A DNA stretch of 64,000 nt from Tremella fuciformis (taxonomy: Eukaryota > Basidiomycota > Tremellomycetes > Tremellales > Tremellaceae), in NCBI GenBank assembly GCA_032768795.1, contig CP136493.1, forward strand, positions 1,054,001 through 1,118,000. Reading direction: 5' to 3'. Position numbers and translations under genes: made by a program. This document shows, in pieces, positions 20,228 through 32,584 of the stretch. Position 1 is the stretch's first letter; every line of letters starts with the position of its first letter. The notes below the pieces were generated by a model, which did not search any database, was not told where the DNA came from, and saw nothing but the letters and a program-made list of their open reading frames with translations.

Positions 20228-23200
20228 ATGCCCCGCAAACCACCGCCTTCTAGCCTTCCGATCAGTATCTCCTCGCCCATCAGCCTGGATGAGGGCTATG
20301 GGCAACCTGCGGGCTCACGGACGCCGGGCGGTGGACGAGGTGGTCCGAGGGTGCAGGGCTACAACGATGTGAGTCGCTTCTCTCGCTTCTCTCCGTTCTC
20401 TCCGTGTTGCGATGCTTGCTTGCCTCATGGTCCCCTGCACTAACCCGTTGTGCGGGGCTATGCGTCGGAGTATCCCTCCTCTCCTTTGTACCCCTCACTT
20501 GTTCGTAGCCCCTGGTCCAAAACAAGATCAAAACGAGGGGGAAACACAGATAGAGGATCCCTTCCGACCTCGGCGCCCCAGCCTTTCGGACTCAATCAAC
20601 ACTTCATGTTCATCTCATTCAACAGCCCACTCATCATCTTCCACACCTTCGTCATCTCGTAGTATCCTTATAGTGGTCACCATCACTCCGTCCGGCCGAG
20701 CTCACACTCCTAGTACGACCTCCTAACCCCGTCTCCGACCGCCGCATACCTCGACCACTTCACCTCGCCGAGTGCGTACCCCTCACGCTACGGCACACCG
20801 CAACCCATCCCTGGGTCGCCTTCGATGGACTCGCCTCATTTCCACGAGAAGGATCCCTTGGACGAGTCACGGCCCGGGTCCAGCACTGCTTTTGGCTATG
20901 GCCAGTCGTACCCCTCAGACAGGTTCCTCACACCGGGACCAAGCGACACTTCACCGCTCCGCTCGACGACCGTGACGAGGACGTACCGCTCGCGCACATG
21001 TATACCGCAGTCGAAAGCCGGCAGGAGGTGGCTCTTCTGGGGTGTGCCCATCGGTCTCGTTATCGCCGCCGGGATCGCCGTCGGCGTTGTGCTCGGCGTC
21101 ACCAAGCATCCAAAGTCGTCAAGCGGGAGCAGCGGATCAAACAGCGGGAGCAGTAGCTCCGGCAGTGGCCAGTCGGGCGTGACCAGCGGGACCACTGCCG
21201 GTGACAACTCGTCGACTGTCGAGACCACGGCTGCCAGCGGTCAGAGCGGCAGCACGGTGACGACCGACTTGAACGTGCAATTCACCTACCAGAACGACTT
21301 TGGCGGTAGCTGGGCGATAGACCCCGCGAACCCGTACTCAGTATGCTATCGTATTCAGCCCGGTGACAGGAAAACTGACTCACAGGTATCTGGTCAAGCT
21401 CAGAGCTGGACTCCCAGAGTCAACGAGACCTGGACATATGGGACTGATATTGTTCGCGGTGTTAACCTCGGTGGTTGGCTAGTCACTGAGCGTGAGTTCC
21501 CAGCCCAAAATGCTTGGATCTGCGTGGCTTACGGGCTAGCGTTCATTGCTCCTGGCCTCTATGAGCAATATCAGAACTCGACCCCGCAAGCAGTCGACGA
21601 GTACACCCTGTCTCAGGCGTGAGCTCCTGTTTCGGAGGGCCCATGGGAAGCCGCTCACCAGCAGGATGGGCAGCGATCTGGCTACCGCTATGGAGGAGCA
21701 CTACAAGACCTTCATTGTCAGTCCCACGTCCCGGCATGTATTCTCCAGCTCACCTCTAGACTGAGGAAGACTTTGCCGATATCACAGCGGCAGGTCTCAA
21801 CTGGGTCCGCATTCCCGTCGGCTTTTGGGCGATCGGCACCGAGTCTGACGACCCGTACCTTGCGCAGGTATCATGGACGTACTTTGTCAAGGCCATCGGC
21901 TGGGCGAGGAAATATGGACTTCGTATCCTGCTCGACTTCCACGCCTTACCTGGCTCTCAGAACGGCTGGAACCACTCCGGAAGAGCAGGTTCAGTCAACT
22001 GGATGTACGGTGTCACGGGTATCGCCAACGCCCAACGGAGCTTGGAGTACATCCGCAGCATGGTCGAGTACATCAGCCAGGACGGTATCAAAGAGGTCGT
22101 CCCGATGTGAGTTGGCTTACACGGCTACCGTTGGTAGCCAAAGTGCTGATGGCCAGGATGAGCTTGGTCAACGAGGTGCAGGCCTCCGTGGTCGGGCTGG
22201 AGGTGATGCAGGCTTTGTATGTTGCCATATCCGTTCCCAGCAAATCTCCAGGCTGACGGGCAAGCTATTATCAGGCGTACGAGGTGATCCGCGGCATCAC
22301 CGGATACGGAGCAGGGAATGGCCCCATCATCGCCCTGCACGAGGGCTTCTTGGGCATTGCAGCCTGGAGCGGCTTTTTGAGCGGCGCCGATCGAGTGGCC
22401 CTTGACCAACACCCCTACTTGGCTTTCGGAACGGCCAACACCAACCCTTGGTCATGGCAGGTCAGTCTGGAACTTTTCCAAACGAGATTCCAATGCTGAT
22501 GAAGAAGCAAAGCACAGCTTGCTCGTGGGGAGGCGGCACCAACGACTCTCAATCCTCCTTTGGTCTAATCATGGGCGGCGAATGGTCGCTGGCCATCAAC
22601 GATTGTGGCAAGTGGCTCGACGGCGTGGGTGGCGTGAGCAACTACGGCAAACTCGCCTCATGTGACCAATGGGACCTGTGGATGGATTATTCGGACGAGA
22701 CCAAGGCCGACATGATGGGCTACGCTCAGGCCAACATGGACGCACTGCAGAACTGGTTCTTCTGGACGTGGAAGATCGGGAACTCGACCGAGCTGGGCTA
22801 TTCGACTAGTCCGTTCTGGCACTACAAGCTCGGCTGGCAGAACGGGTGGATACCGAAGGATCCTCGGGTCGCCGGCGGCTACTGCAACAGTATCGGCGTG
22901 AGCGGAGACCAGGTAGGCAACTCCGCACTGCGTCCCGGGTTGTATGGCTGACTCTCAGTTCAACGGCGTGTTCCCCGCCTCTGCCACTGGCGCAGTCGCC
23001 TCGCCCACCATTGACGCCTCGCAAGTATCCAACCACTCGGTATGGCCGCCAACATCGATGGCCCCGTCCTTCACCGCCTCGCAGATCGCCCTCTTCCCCA
23101 CGCGCACGCAGACCGGCACGCCTATCGTCCTCCCGACCCCGGCACACGTCGACACGGCCAGCATCGGCTCGGGATGGGCCAACTCTGCAGACACAACGGG

Positions 23201-23354
23201 CGCATGGGTCCCCGTGGCGGGCTGCACCTACCCCAACGAGTACGCCGGTACTGACGTGGCCGTCCCCACGGCCGTATGTACGGGTAGCGCGAGGCGGCGA
23301 GATCTTGAGAATGTGGTAGAGAGGGCCGGGCCGACCCCGGCCCCGGTGATCTAG
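20228..23354 (+). CDS. Membrane-anchored GH5 exo-beta-1,3-glucanase
   Basis: Glucan 1,3-beta-glucosidase that trims wall beta-1,3-glucan outside the cell. ATG 20228 begins a Pro/Ser-rich cytoplasmic tail spread over several short exons. A single hydrophobic segment follows (WGVPIGLVIAAGIAVGVVLGV, around 21035-21100), making a type II membrane protein, then a Ser/Gly linker. The catalytic domain has VRGVNLGGWLVTE, WVRIPVGFW, LDFHALPGSQNG, the acid/base Glu in SLVNEVQ, and the nucleophile Glu in GGEWSLAINDCG. Introns interrupt after the signature start, near 21730, 22110, 22225 and 22460. The C-terminal tail beyond the barrel is Thr/Ala/Pro-rich. Both catalytic acids are present. Confidence 0.88.
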
Positions 23355-23539
23355 AGGGTTTCTCACATAGACGACAAGGACTTTCTTACTTTATTTGGGT
23401 TTAGGGATGTCTGACGAACAAAGTACAATATACGAACTGGACCACCGAATCTCCCATTCATTCCCTGATGCTATGCATACGTGCTGGACAGATAGTGCTA
23501 CAGATGCTTAATCGAGATACCCGTTCTGTTCCAATGATC

Positions 23540-24844
23540 CTACCGTAAAGGGGCACGCTCGTCGTGATCCGCCTCAGTCGGTGTGGGCGCGGACGTGGAG
23601 ATCGAACCTGCGCCCTGATTTGGTATCGAGTACTTTGCTTGTCTGCCTGGTACCCCAGGCGTACCGTTTGACGAGTCCACGCCCAGTGAGGCAGTCCCAT
23701 CTGCATTTGCGAATGGATGTAAGCGGTCCGCTTGTCTCCTTTCACGGTCTTCCGAGCGTTCTGACCGAGTGTGGTGGAGAGGGATAATATCCTCGTGCGG
23801 GATCCGAGGCGAATGGGGCTTGTGCGACAGAGGCGAGGCCACCGGCTGGCAATGAGCGTCATCAGTGCAGAAAGCAAGGGACGTACCGGGAAATACTGTC
23901 TGTAGCCCCACCATGCCCCAATGACACCGATTATACTGCCCGCAATGACGTCCGTCGCGTGATGTCTGTAATCCATCGTGCGTGAAATAGCCACCAGCGC
24001 CGCACACGCGATAGGCGCCAGGAGGAGCCACGACTTATACGTGTACCCGAGGTTGTTGAGCACGTGCAGTTCTGCCAGTCAGATCCATCGGAGCAGAACG
24101 GTGTGAAGGGGACGTACTGCCGCCGGCCCACAGGGTAAAGTACCACATCCCGCCCCAGGCAAAACTGCTGTGTCCGCTGGGAAAGCTCCTGAACCCATCT
24201 TTGAGCTTGTCCGTCTGGGTGCACGCCGTCCAGCTCGTCAGGCCGTGCGTCGGGTCCGCCGTCAGGTCCGCAGGGAGCTGGCAGCGCGAGAAGAGGTCCG
24301 GTCGGGGTCGTCCCACGGTGATTTTGACGATATCTGTGAAAGTGACGATGAGGCCCAGACAGAGGATCAGGCCGAGGATGGACGAGTGGGCGTCCCAGAA
24401 CGAGCGGGAAATGACCAGCCTGCGGGTCAGCTCGGACATGGAGTCCGTGATGAGGGGCCGCACGCGTAGAGGATCATGAGGACGCCTGGGACGATGGCGC
24501 ATATGACTGCGAGCAGCCAGACGGGCACGCGCTCGTGTTGAGCATAAGGATGTGCAAGGGACGTATCGGTCACGCTGAACAGGCGTCTGTATCCGTCAAT
24601 CTGCAGTCAGTATCAGGCTTGTCGTTGCACAGCTTTGCCTCGCACCTTGTCCAGGAGGTAGAATATGCCCTGGCTGTCAGGACGCATCCCATGCTAGAGA
24701 TGTGAGGAGACTGACCCAGAGGAAGATGGTGAGCGCCCAGTCTGGCGCGTAGGACAGGATGATCCGAGCTCTTCTGGACCGGCTCTTCGATCGGGGGTGG
24801 TCGTCCGAGGTTGAGGTGGTCACGCGACGACGTCGACCGAACAT
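23540..24844 (-). CDS. PAP2-family lipid phosphate phosphatase (Dpp1/Lpp1-like)
   Basis: Integral membrane enzyme that dephosphorylates diacylglycerol pyrophosphate, phosphatidate and related lipids. The start at ATG 24844 (MFGRRRRVTTSTSD) leads to IILSYAPDWALTIFLW, then after an intron KVDGYRRLFSVTDTS and several membrane helices. The three PAP2 motifs are complete: KITVGRPRP, FRSFPSGHSSFA and SRTMDYRHHATD. After GYRQYFP a 44-nt intron (donor GTACGT) leads to a polar, Ser/Arg-rich cytoplasmic tail ending at 23540. The catalytic His residues in motifs 2 and 3 are present. Confidence 0.87.
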
Positions 24845-25187
24845 GTCGTCTCCAGACCAGGTCCCAGGGTTCGGACGCTAGTTGTTCACACTTTTCGGTG
24901 AGTAGTCGTCTCGACACAATAAGGCAGAGATGAGCGGTCTGGGGTATGTTAGTCACAAAAGTCCAAAGTGCAACTTCGGATGCTGTTGTTGGGTCTTGGC
25001 AGCGCAGCGATGGCTCATCCTTCGGTATCCGGTGCCTTTGGCCGAAGACCACGTGGCACGAGGAACGGGGGATCTGTTCGCATGACGCAACGTCAGTCCA
25101 GTCAACCACCACTCCAACGAGCTATAAGTCAGCAATGAAGATGCAGAAACCCATGTCAGGTCGTTCACCCACACCTCTCTACCCAGC
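24845..25187. other. Divergent promoter region
   Basis: About 340 bp between the divergent PAP2 and epoxide hydrolase genes. No gene is supported. Confidence 0.4.
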
Positions 25188-26649
25188 ATGTCTTACGCGG
25201 TCCCACCACAAAAGAGCTCCCTGAAGCTCGAGCCATTCACCGTTGCCGTTTCCCAAGCTGAGCTGGACGATCTCAAGAAGCTGGTCCAGCTTGCCCCGCT
25301 CGCCAAGAAGACGTATGAGAATACGCAGACCAAGCATAACTTTGGCGTGACACGGGAATGGGTCGCGAACGCCCAGCAAGAATGGCTGGCATTCGACTGG
25401 TAAGCCCCTGCTTACTTACTCTGGATGTTGGACGCTTTGTTGAGCGACAGGCGGAAACAGGAAGAGCGCATCAACCTGATCCCTCAGTTTCGAGCCACTC
25501 TCAAAGGCCAAGATGGTCATGATTACAAGATCCACTTTGCCGCCCTCTTCTCCCAGAAGCCCGACGCCATCCCTATAATCTTCAGCCATGGCTGGCCGGG
25601 GTGCTTCTTGGAGTTTCTGCCGTTGATGGAGCATATCAAGGCGACTCTCAAGCCCGACGAGCTTCCGTGAGTGTCGTCCTGTCCGGCGTCACTGTTGTGC
25701 TGATGATGAGGTACCACATCATTGCTCCGTCTTTGCCGGGCTATGGCTTCTCGGATCAAGCGCCGTTGGAGACAGATCTGGATGTATACCAGGTCGCGTA
25801 CCTCTTTGACTCGCTCATGAACGGCTTGGGTTTCGACAAGTACGTCGCGCAAGGAGGAGATATCGGCAGCTACATCACTTGGAGGCTCGCCAAAGAGCAC
25901 GAGTCTTGCGTTGGTGAGCTGTCAAAGGGCTGCCAGACGTATCAAACAGCTGATGGGAAGCTGCACACGTCAACTTCAAACGACTGGCCGTGACGGCCAA
26001 ACCGCCAGAAGGCTCCTCCGAGCGGGAAGAATACGACAGAACTGGCGGCCAGACACCCCTGGACATGTTGACAGGCTTCCAAAATTACGCTTACGCAATG
26101 GAGCATGGGACCCGGCCGTCCACGATTGGCCTCGTGTTGTCGTCTTCACCGATAGCCTTGCTGGCTTGGTACGCCCCTTCGACGATCACACAAGCAGAGA
26201 CTGATGGGAAGGATCGGCGAGAAGTATGTGCAGTGGTCGGACGAATCTCCGTCTCTTGAGACAATCTTGACATTCACAACGCTGTACTGGGTGACCAACT
26301 CATTCCCATCCAGCATCTGGAACTATCGTGAAGTGAGTCATTCCCCGCTTCAGCAGACGCACAAGACTGACACCAGACAAACGGCCACAAAGCGGTCAAC
26401 GATCCCGACAAGGTCGAGGTGGATCAGATGCACTGGGTCTCAGCACCCATCGGCTACTCTGACTTCAAGTGCGAGATGGTGCATACACCCGTACACCTCA
26501 TGAAGTCGCTCTGCAACTTGGTGTACAACAAGGAGCACTCGGCCGGCGGGCACTTTGCCGCCCTCGAAAAGCCCGAGACTCTGTGGGCGGACGTGCAAGA
26601 GTTCATCAAGGTCGCTTGGGGCCAGAAGAGAAAGGCCAAGGGGGAGTAA
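25188..26649 (+). CDS. Epoxide hydrolase (EHN domain plus alpha/beta hydrolase)
   Basis: Hydrolyses epoxides to diols, usually in detoxification. ATG 25188 begins an N-terminal EHN-type region (LEPFTVAVSQAELDDLKKLV...REWVANAQQEWLAFDW). The hydrolase fold follows, with the oxyanion-hole motif HGWPG, PSLPGYGFSD, and the nucleophile Asp in QGGDIGSYITWRLA. The lid region comes next and the catalytic His lies in HFAALEKPE. Five or more short introns interrupt it, near 25400-25450, 25670, 25912, 26170 and 26333. The length (about 400 residues) fits fungal microsomal-type enzymes. Confidence 0.88.
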
Positions 26650-27020
26650 CTGACTGCGGATGTAGACATGCATGTTGCGTGGGTAGTTAGTTACGAGGCA
26701 CTCACAACGATACCCCTTGTTTGTGGGGTCCCCCTTGTCCCCCTTAGTGGTGGCTGCTAAACGCTCGGCCGTATATTAGTAAATTTCTCCGTCGGATCTC
26801 TCGCCGAACGCTATTCTCGGCCAAACACAATTCATCGCCGCCGCCTCCTCCTCACCGCCTCATTGTTGGTCTTGTCTCGTTGCCTTTCTGCTAGAATCTC
26901 TTGGCGCGCCACAGCTGTCGCCATCCCCGCTAGCGTGTCTGTCGGGGACGCGAGTGACTCGAGTGACTCATATACACCGATCCGGACCCGGACGAGAGCG
27001 CGACCGACCGACGAGCCAAC
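26650..27020. other. Intergenic region upstream of the GH72 gene
   Basis: About 370 bp without a supported gene. An A/T-rich stretch near 26770 (GTATATTAGTAAATT) could serve as a TATA-like element of the downstream gene. Confidence 0.35.
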
Positions 27021-29035
27021 ATGAGACTCGTCGCTTGGACACTGTCCCTTCTTCCCCTGGCTTTGGCCCTGCCGCAAATCACAAGGCAGGGCAAGTACCT
27101 CTTCGATCCCTCTGGCAACCGCTTCTTCATCAAAGTGAGTCTGCGTCGCAGACGTATGGGGCTTGCAGAGAGCTCATGCGTAGGGTGTGGCGTACCAGCC
27201 CCAGGGGACGCTCGCGACAGACAGCGCGGCCAACGCGGACAAGTGAGTCCAGACACGAGGGGTCTGTGCTCTGCTAACGACCAGTGGTGGATTCCCGGAA
27301 CCGTATGTTTCGAAGTGTTCACTGATATGCGAAGGGGCTGACGACAGCTCGTCGTACATTGACCCCCTTTCATCGCCGCAGAACTGTACGCGAGACCTGC
27401 CCTACTTGAAACAGCTGGGCGTCAATGCCGTGCGCGTCTACTCGGTCAACTCGAGTCTGGACCATGACGAGTGCATGTCCATGCTGAGCGGCGCGGGCAT
27501 CTATGTCATGTACGCCATCTCAGTCACTGGTTCCTCCGCGGCTCCCTCTGACGCACAGGCTGGACGTCTCTTTGCCCCTGAACGGAAGCATAGATCGTTC
27601 CTCGCCCTCGTGGTCGACTAACCTGCTCGACGAGTACACCACGACGATCAGCGCTTTTACAAAGGTCCTTTGCGGCTCCCTTAGCGCGAGCAGAGGCTGA
27701 CGGGCAGTATGACAACATGCTCGCGTACAACATTGGTAATGAAGTAATCAATCTCGTTTCCAACACCAATGCTGCGCCGTTTGTTAAGGCGGCCGCGAGG
27801 GATATCAAGGCGTTTTTGAAAGGCATTGGCTCGAGCACTATGGTCGGGTACTCGGCGGTGGACGGCGATGCGGACTTCCGGAATACCTTGGCCGAGTACA
27901 TGACCTGCGGTGACGACTCCATCGCCGTGGACATCTACGGTCAGCTGGCTGCGACTTCTCTGACGGAGCTGACGACAGGTCTCAACAATTATGAATGGTG
28001 CGGCAATGAGACTCTGTCGTCATCGCACTGGGACACCATCACCTCTGGCTTCTCCGGCCTGCCCGTGGCCACATACATGTCGGAATTCGGGTGCATCACC
28101 AGCCCTCCACGGCTGTGGACCGAAGTCACCGCGCTCTTCGCTTCGCCAGTATCCGATGTCTTCTCTGGTGGCGTGGCATTCTCGTACTTCCCTACAGCGG
28201 ACGACTACGGCATGATTACGATCAGCGCGGATGGCAATAGCGTGCAGACTTCGGATGACTTCACTCGCCTCGCTGCCGAGTACAACTCGACCACGCCCCC
28301 CAACACGCCGACGCAGTCAGCCGCACCTGCCGCCAGCACCATCGGCTGCCCTGCTGAGAATGACACCCTGCTTGCCAGCAGCACGCTGCCGCCGACGCCG
28401 GACGAATCGGTCTGCAACTGTATCAACGAGAATGCTTTTGCGTGCTTGCTCAAACAATCGTCGGCGAATGAGCCGATCATTGTGGGATCCTTGACCGAGT
28501 ATGCTTGCTGCCCACCCTGTCCGAATCACGCTGACGTCCAGCTATGCCTGCTCCTTGCTTGGGTCGAACAATGCTTCCTGCGATGCCATCGCTGGAAACG
28601 GCACCTCTGGCGTCTACGGCGCCTTGTCCATGTGCTCGCCGGCTATCAAGCTCAGCTATGCCATGTCGGCGTACTATGAGCTGAACCCCGTAGACTCGAG
28701 CTGTGACTTTGCGGGCAACGCCAGCTTGAGTACGAACAGTAAGTCGTGCGTTCTCGCCGGGTTTGCGTTTGCTGATGACAGAACCCAATACTGCTCAGGA
28801 CGCCTCAGCTGCCGCGTCGTCTTGTCTTGCACAGGAGCCATCAGGTGGAGTCTTCACTCCATCGGCCTCTTCAGCGCAGACCGCATCGAGTACCGGTTCT
28901 TCCGGCTCGGCATCAGCGTCCAGCTCGAGCAAATCTGGCTCGGCAACAAGTGTGGGCGTCAATGGGTTGGCCGTGGGCCTTTCCCTGGTGGGTGTGCTAG
29001 TAGGAGGCCTTGTTGGAATTGGCGCGCATCTGTAA
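27021..29035 (+). CDS. GH72 beta-1,3-glucanosyltransferase with X8 domain and GPI signal
   Basis: Gas/Gel-type wall enzyme that cuts and re-joins beta-1,3-glucan. ATG 27021 starts a signal peptide (MRLVAWTLSLLPLALALP). The catalytic domain begins GKYLFDPSGNRFFIK-GVAYQPQG. The acid/base Glu is in YNIGNEVINL and the nucleophile in YMSEFGC. A Cys-rich X8/CBM43 region follows (NCINENAFACLL...YACSLLG...CDAIAGNG...YGALSMCSPAIKLSYAM), then a Ser-rich linker. The terminal hydrophobic tail (VGLSLVGVLVGGLVGIGAHL) is a GPI-attachment signal. At least seven introns join in phase. Both catalytic residues are intact. It sits close to the GH5 wall gene, but with other genes between them. Confidence 0.9.
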
Positions 29036-29279
29036 CGCATTATTATAATGTCACGACGGACAATCTCATGTTGCATCACATGTCACGGCTTGTATGCCAA
29101 GGACCCAATTTAGCGGATCCTTTGAAGGATCGCCGGTGCCCGGTGGAGGTGGTCCCCGGCCATCGCTCGCCAGTCCAGAGTCATTTAAATGCCTTCGTCC
29201 CCCAGTCTCAACTTGGTCTGTTTCTCAGGCCTTCTTCCTTCCCTTCCTGTCGCCACCCGCACACCCATCGTACCGCACG

Positions 29280-32091
29280 ATGGCGTCCGACGCTGAGCAG
29301 CCCTTGCTGTCTGTCAGAGACGGCGAAGACAAGGAGGCCGCGCCATTCCAGCCTGCAAAGCAGAAAGGGACGCCTCGGCCTCTCCGATGGCTGCTCTATG
29401 GCTTCTATGTCGCGGTCTTCGTTGCCGGCATAGCCAGTCAGGCGCATTATCAGAAACATCATCCCAAAGTGCAGACATGCGACACTGGTCGGTCTATTCC
29501 GGGGACGGCACCGCGCAAGAGTGAGTCTCCCCCGTGCGCTCTCGCTTCGATGAGGCTGAACATCAGATGTTTGGAAGAACCTCGATCTGGCCGAGGCTGT
29601 CGAGCTGCGGCAATGGCTTATGAGCCCAGAGAGGGCCCTCAACCTCACTCGTGTGGACGAGGCATACGACAGGTATGTCTCCACTCCTCTTCGTGCTTCG
29701 CGAGCTGAGAGCAGCGACAACTTTATCCACTTTGTCGAGGCGGCCAAACCGCCCAAAGGCCTCGCCTTGGCCCACCTCGACGCCGAGCCAGGCATCGACG
29801 TGCCGCGCTACGCCCACGCAGTCATCAACCACGGGCCGGCCGAGGTCATCCAGGACTACCTTATAGGCCCTCTCCCACCATCGCCCGAGACCCGCATGAC
29901 CAACATCACCTACCACAACGGGGTCATCCCGCTCAACGCGCGCAACACGTTCAACTGGACCCTCCTGGCTGAATACGCCGGGCGCTTGCTGTACCCCCTC
30001 GAACCGGTCTTTGCGGACCTCTTTGACGCGACATTGTCCAACGGGACGCTCATTCCTGCTGGCACGGGGCCCATGAGCTATGATGGGGCTTGGCGCCGGA
30101 GCTGGGTGCAGATGCGCCATAATGTCCCCGGCAGCTGGCTGCACGGTCTCGATTTTTACGTCTATGTAAGCTGCACGAGTTTCCATGGAGCACTGTGCGT
30201 TGCAGCTGACAGCAGGTCGATATGACCGGCACGGATCCCGACCTGTACCACATCATCAAGCTCATGCACAACCAGCACATCTACCATTCGGTGCACGACC
30301 TCCTTCTCGCTTGGAAACAGGGCAAGCTCAAGCGGAGCAAGCAGGACCTGTCGCCCTGGGCCTCGCGGCAGGTGCGCGGGAAAGGCCGCGACCTCGACGA
30401 TCGTGCTGGTCCGCGCAGTGTCCAGTTCGACGGGCCTCGATTCCGCGTCGACGAGAAGGAAGACTGGGTCAGCTGGATGGGCTGGAGCTTCTACCTCAGC
30501 TTTGAGCGAGATATGGGCCTGCACTTCTGGGACATGTCAGGCTCCCGTCTTTCACAAAAAAGCAGCTGCTGACATTCAGCCGATTCAAGGATGAGCGCAT
30601 CATCTACGAGCTCTCGCCGCAAGAAGCCATGGCGCAGTATTCTGGCTCGGACCCGCACCAGGCTTCGTCGGCCTGGCTTGACCGTAGCTTCGGCATGGGC
30701 GCCATGGTGCGAGAGGTCATCCTCGGCTACGACTGCCCCGAGTACGCCATGATGCTCAATGCGACCGTGCACGACTCGGGGACTTCCACTCGGCATAATG
30801 CTATCTGCATCTTTGAGCGCGAATCGGGCAGGCCGCTCAGTAGGCATCACGGCGAGATGCCCGACGAGTCGGGCGCGGTCAAGGGCTACGAGCTCGTCGT
30901 GCGGACCGTCAGCACCGTCGGCAACTACGACTACATCGTGAGTCGAGTCTGATGTTACGGATCAGGGCTGAAGGCAGTTTGACTACACGTTCATGCTCGA
31001 TGGCACCATCGAGATTCGTCTCTCTGCCTCGGGTTACCTGCAAGGCGGAGCTTGGCATGACACCCAGGACACGTACGGTCATCGTATCCAGATGGGCAAG
31101 ATGGGCTCGCTGCACGATCATGTTATCAATTGCGAGTCTCTTGATTGGTATCTGGGCGCCGCTGACGCAGCAGACAAAGTCGACTTTGACATTGCCGGCG
31201 CCGAAAACAGCTTCATGCAGATCAAGCTGGAGACGGAGGAGGTTGACCAGAGGTGGATCGACGAAGACTGGGGAGACATGTCCGCCAAGCAACAGAGGAT
31301 TTCGAGGGAGATATTACCGCTCGAGAGCCTGCTTGAGTGGCCCAAGAAGTGAGTCTCCCACCATAGCCCCACCTGGATGTAGCTGAACAGTAGTGCTGAA
31401 GGAGCCTATGTTGTCGTCAACCAGGATGCGAAGAACGGCTGGGGCAATCCTCGCGGCTACACCATCCACCCTGGCACCCTGTGCCACTTGACCAATCTGG
31501 AAAGCAAGCGCACGGAGAAAAATGTCAATTGGGCGAAGCATCACTTGGCCGTATCGCGGCGCAAGGATGAGGAGACGAGCAGCTCGTCACCATGGAACGG
31601 CAACCTGCCCGGCGCTCCACCCGTAGACTTCTACAATGTGGGTCTTGCTTGTCATGATGTTCTTTGCTGATATCAGTTCTTCGACGCCGAGTCCATAGAG
31701 CAAGAAGATCTTGTCGTATGGCTTAACCTCGGAACCCACCACATACCGCGAGCAGAAGGTATGTATATGGCTTCATCGTGGACGACATCGCTGATCATCA
31801 GACTCGCCCAACACGCTCACCAACCTCGCCAGTTCTTTCGCGCTCCTGGCCCCGTGGAACTTCAACGACTACGACCCCTCGATCGAGTCCCGCAACTCGC
31901 TAATCATGAACTTTGAAGGCAACTGGGTCGTGCAGGAACCCGTGCAGCCAGGCTATTGCATTCCGCCTCAGCCTGCTCCTGTCATCTACGACGGCATGCT
32001 AGGCTGGCGAGAGGACGGCTCGCCCGCGGTATCGGAGGCGGGGAACTGGTTATTGGGGGTGGTGCCAGCGCCTTTGACGGGCTGGATGTAG
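29280..32091 (+). CDS. Copper amine oxidase with N-terminal membrane anchor
   Basis: Oxidises primary amines to aldehydes with release of ammonia and peroxide, using a self-made topaquinone cofactor. ATG 29280; after a polar start, RWLLYGFYVAVFVAGIA is a single membrane segment, so the enzyme probably faces outside or the vacuole lumen. The cofactor motif is TVGNYDYIF (split by an intron after YDYI), with the Tyr that becomes topaquinone. Copper ligands are visible in SLHDHVINYKVDFDI and NLGTHHIPRAEDSPN. Eight or more introns of about 40-60 nt join in phase. Length about 800 residues. The anchored form is less common than soluble peroxisomal fungal enzymes and resembles mammalian membrane amine oxidases in layout only. 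Confidence 0.86.
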
Positions 32092-32584
32092 ACCGAAGAA
32101 GGAGAGTCTAATCATGGACAGCCTGTGATCTTGTAGATATCATCATTGTCATCTTAGCATCGTATCTGTATACACCATCTCACTGCACTAGGTAAGTAAA
32201 TGTAACGTCGCTGACACGCCGTCTTACGGGCGTCGCACTTGACTTGACCTCGGATGCCTATCCTTTGGATTGCCTCGCAAGCCTACCACCTCCTTGCTTT
32301 CACGCCAGGCACGCTGTCAGTTCGACCCCCCTCTCACCGTTAACCGTGCTTCGCCCGGAATGATGCCACTGTGCCACTTGCCACCACGTGTCTTTGCAAG
32401 GTGACTGTTCTGTCCTTTCCTTTGGTCCTTTGGCCTTCTTGGCAAGCTCCTATTCGACGTGTGTCACTACCTCAGCACAATCCCCCTCGCCTTCCACAAC
32501 GCACCACAACCCGCACTTCACTACTTCCCCTCCCAAACTCCCCACATCTGATTACCCTCCAGCGGCAGCTTCCACCAGCTGGCC
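32092..32584. other. Intergenic region upstream of the inositol kinase gene
   Basis: About 490 bp without a supported gene; pyrimidine-rich toward the downstream start. Confidence 0.4.
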
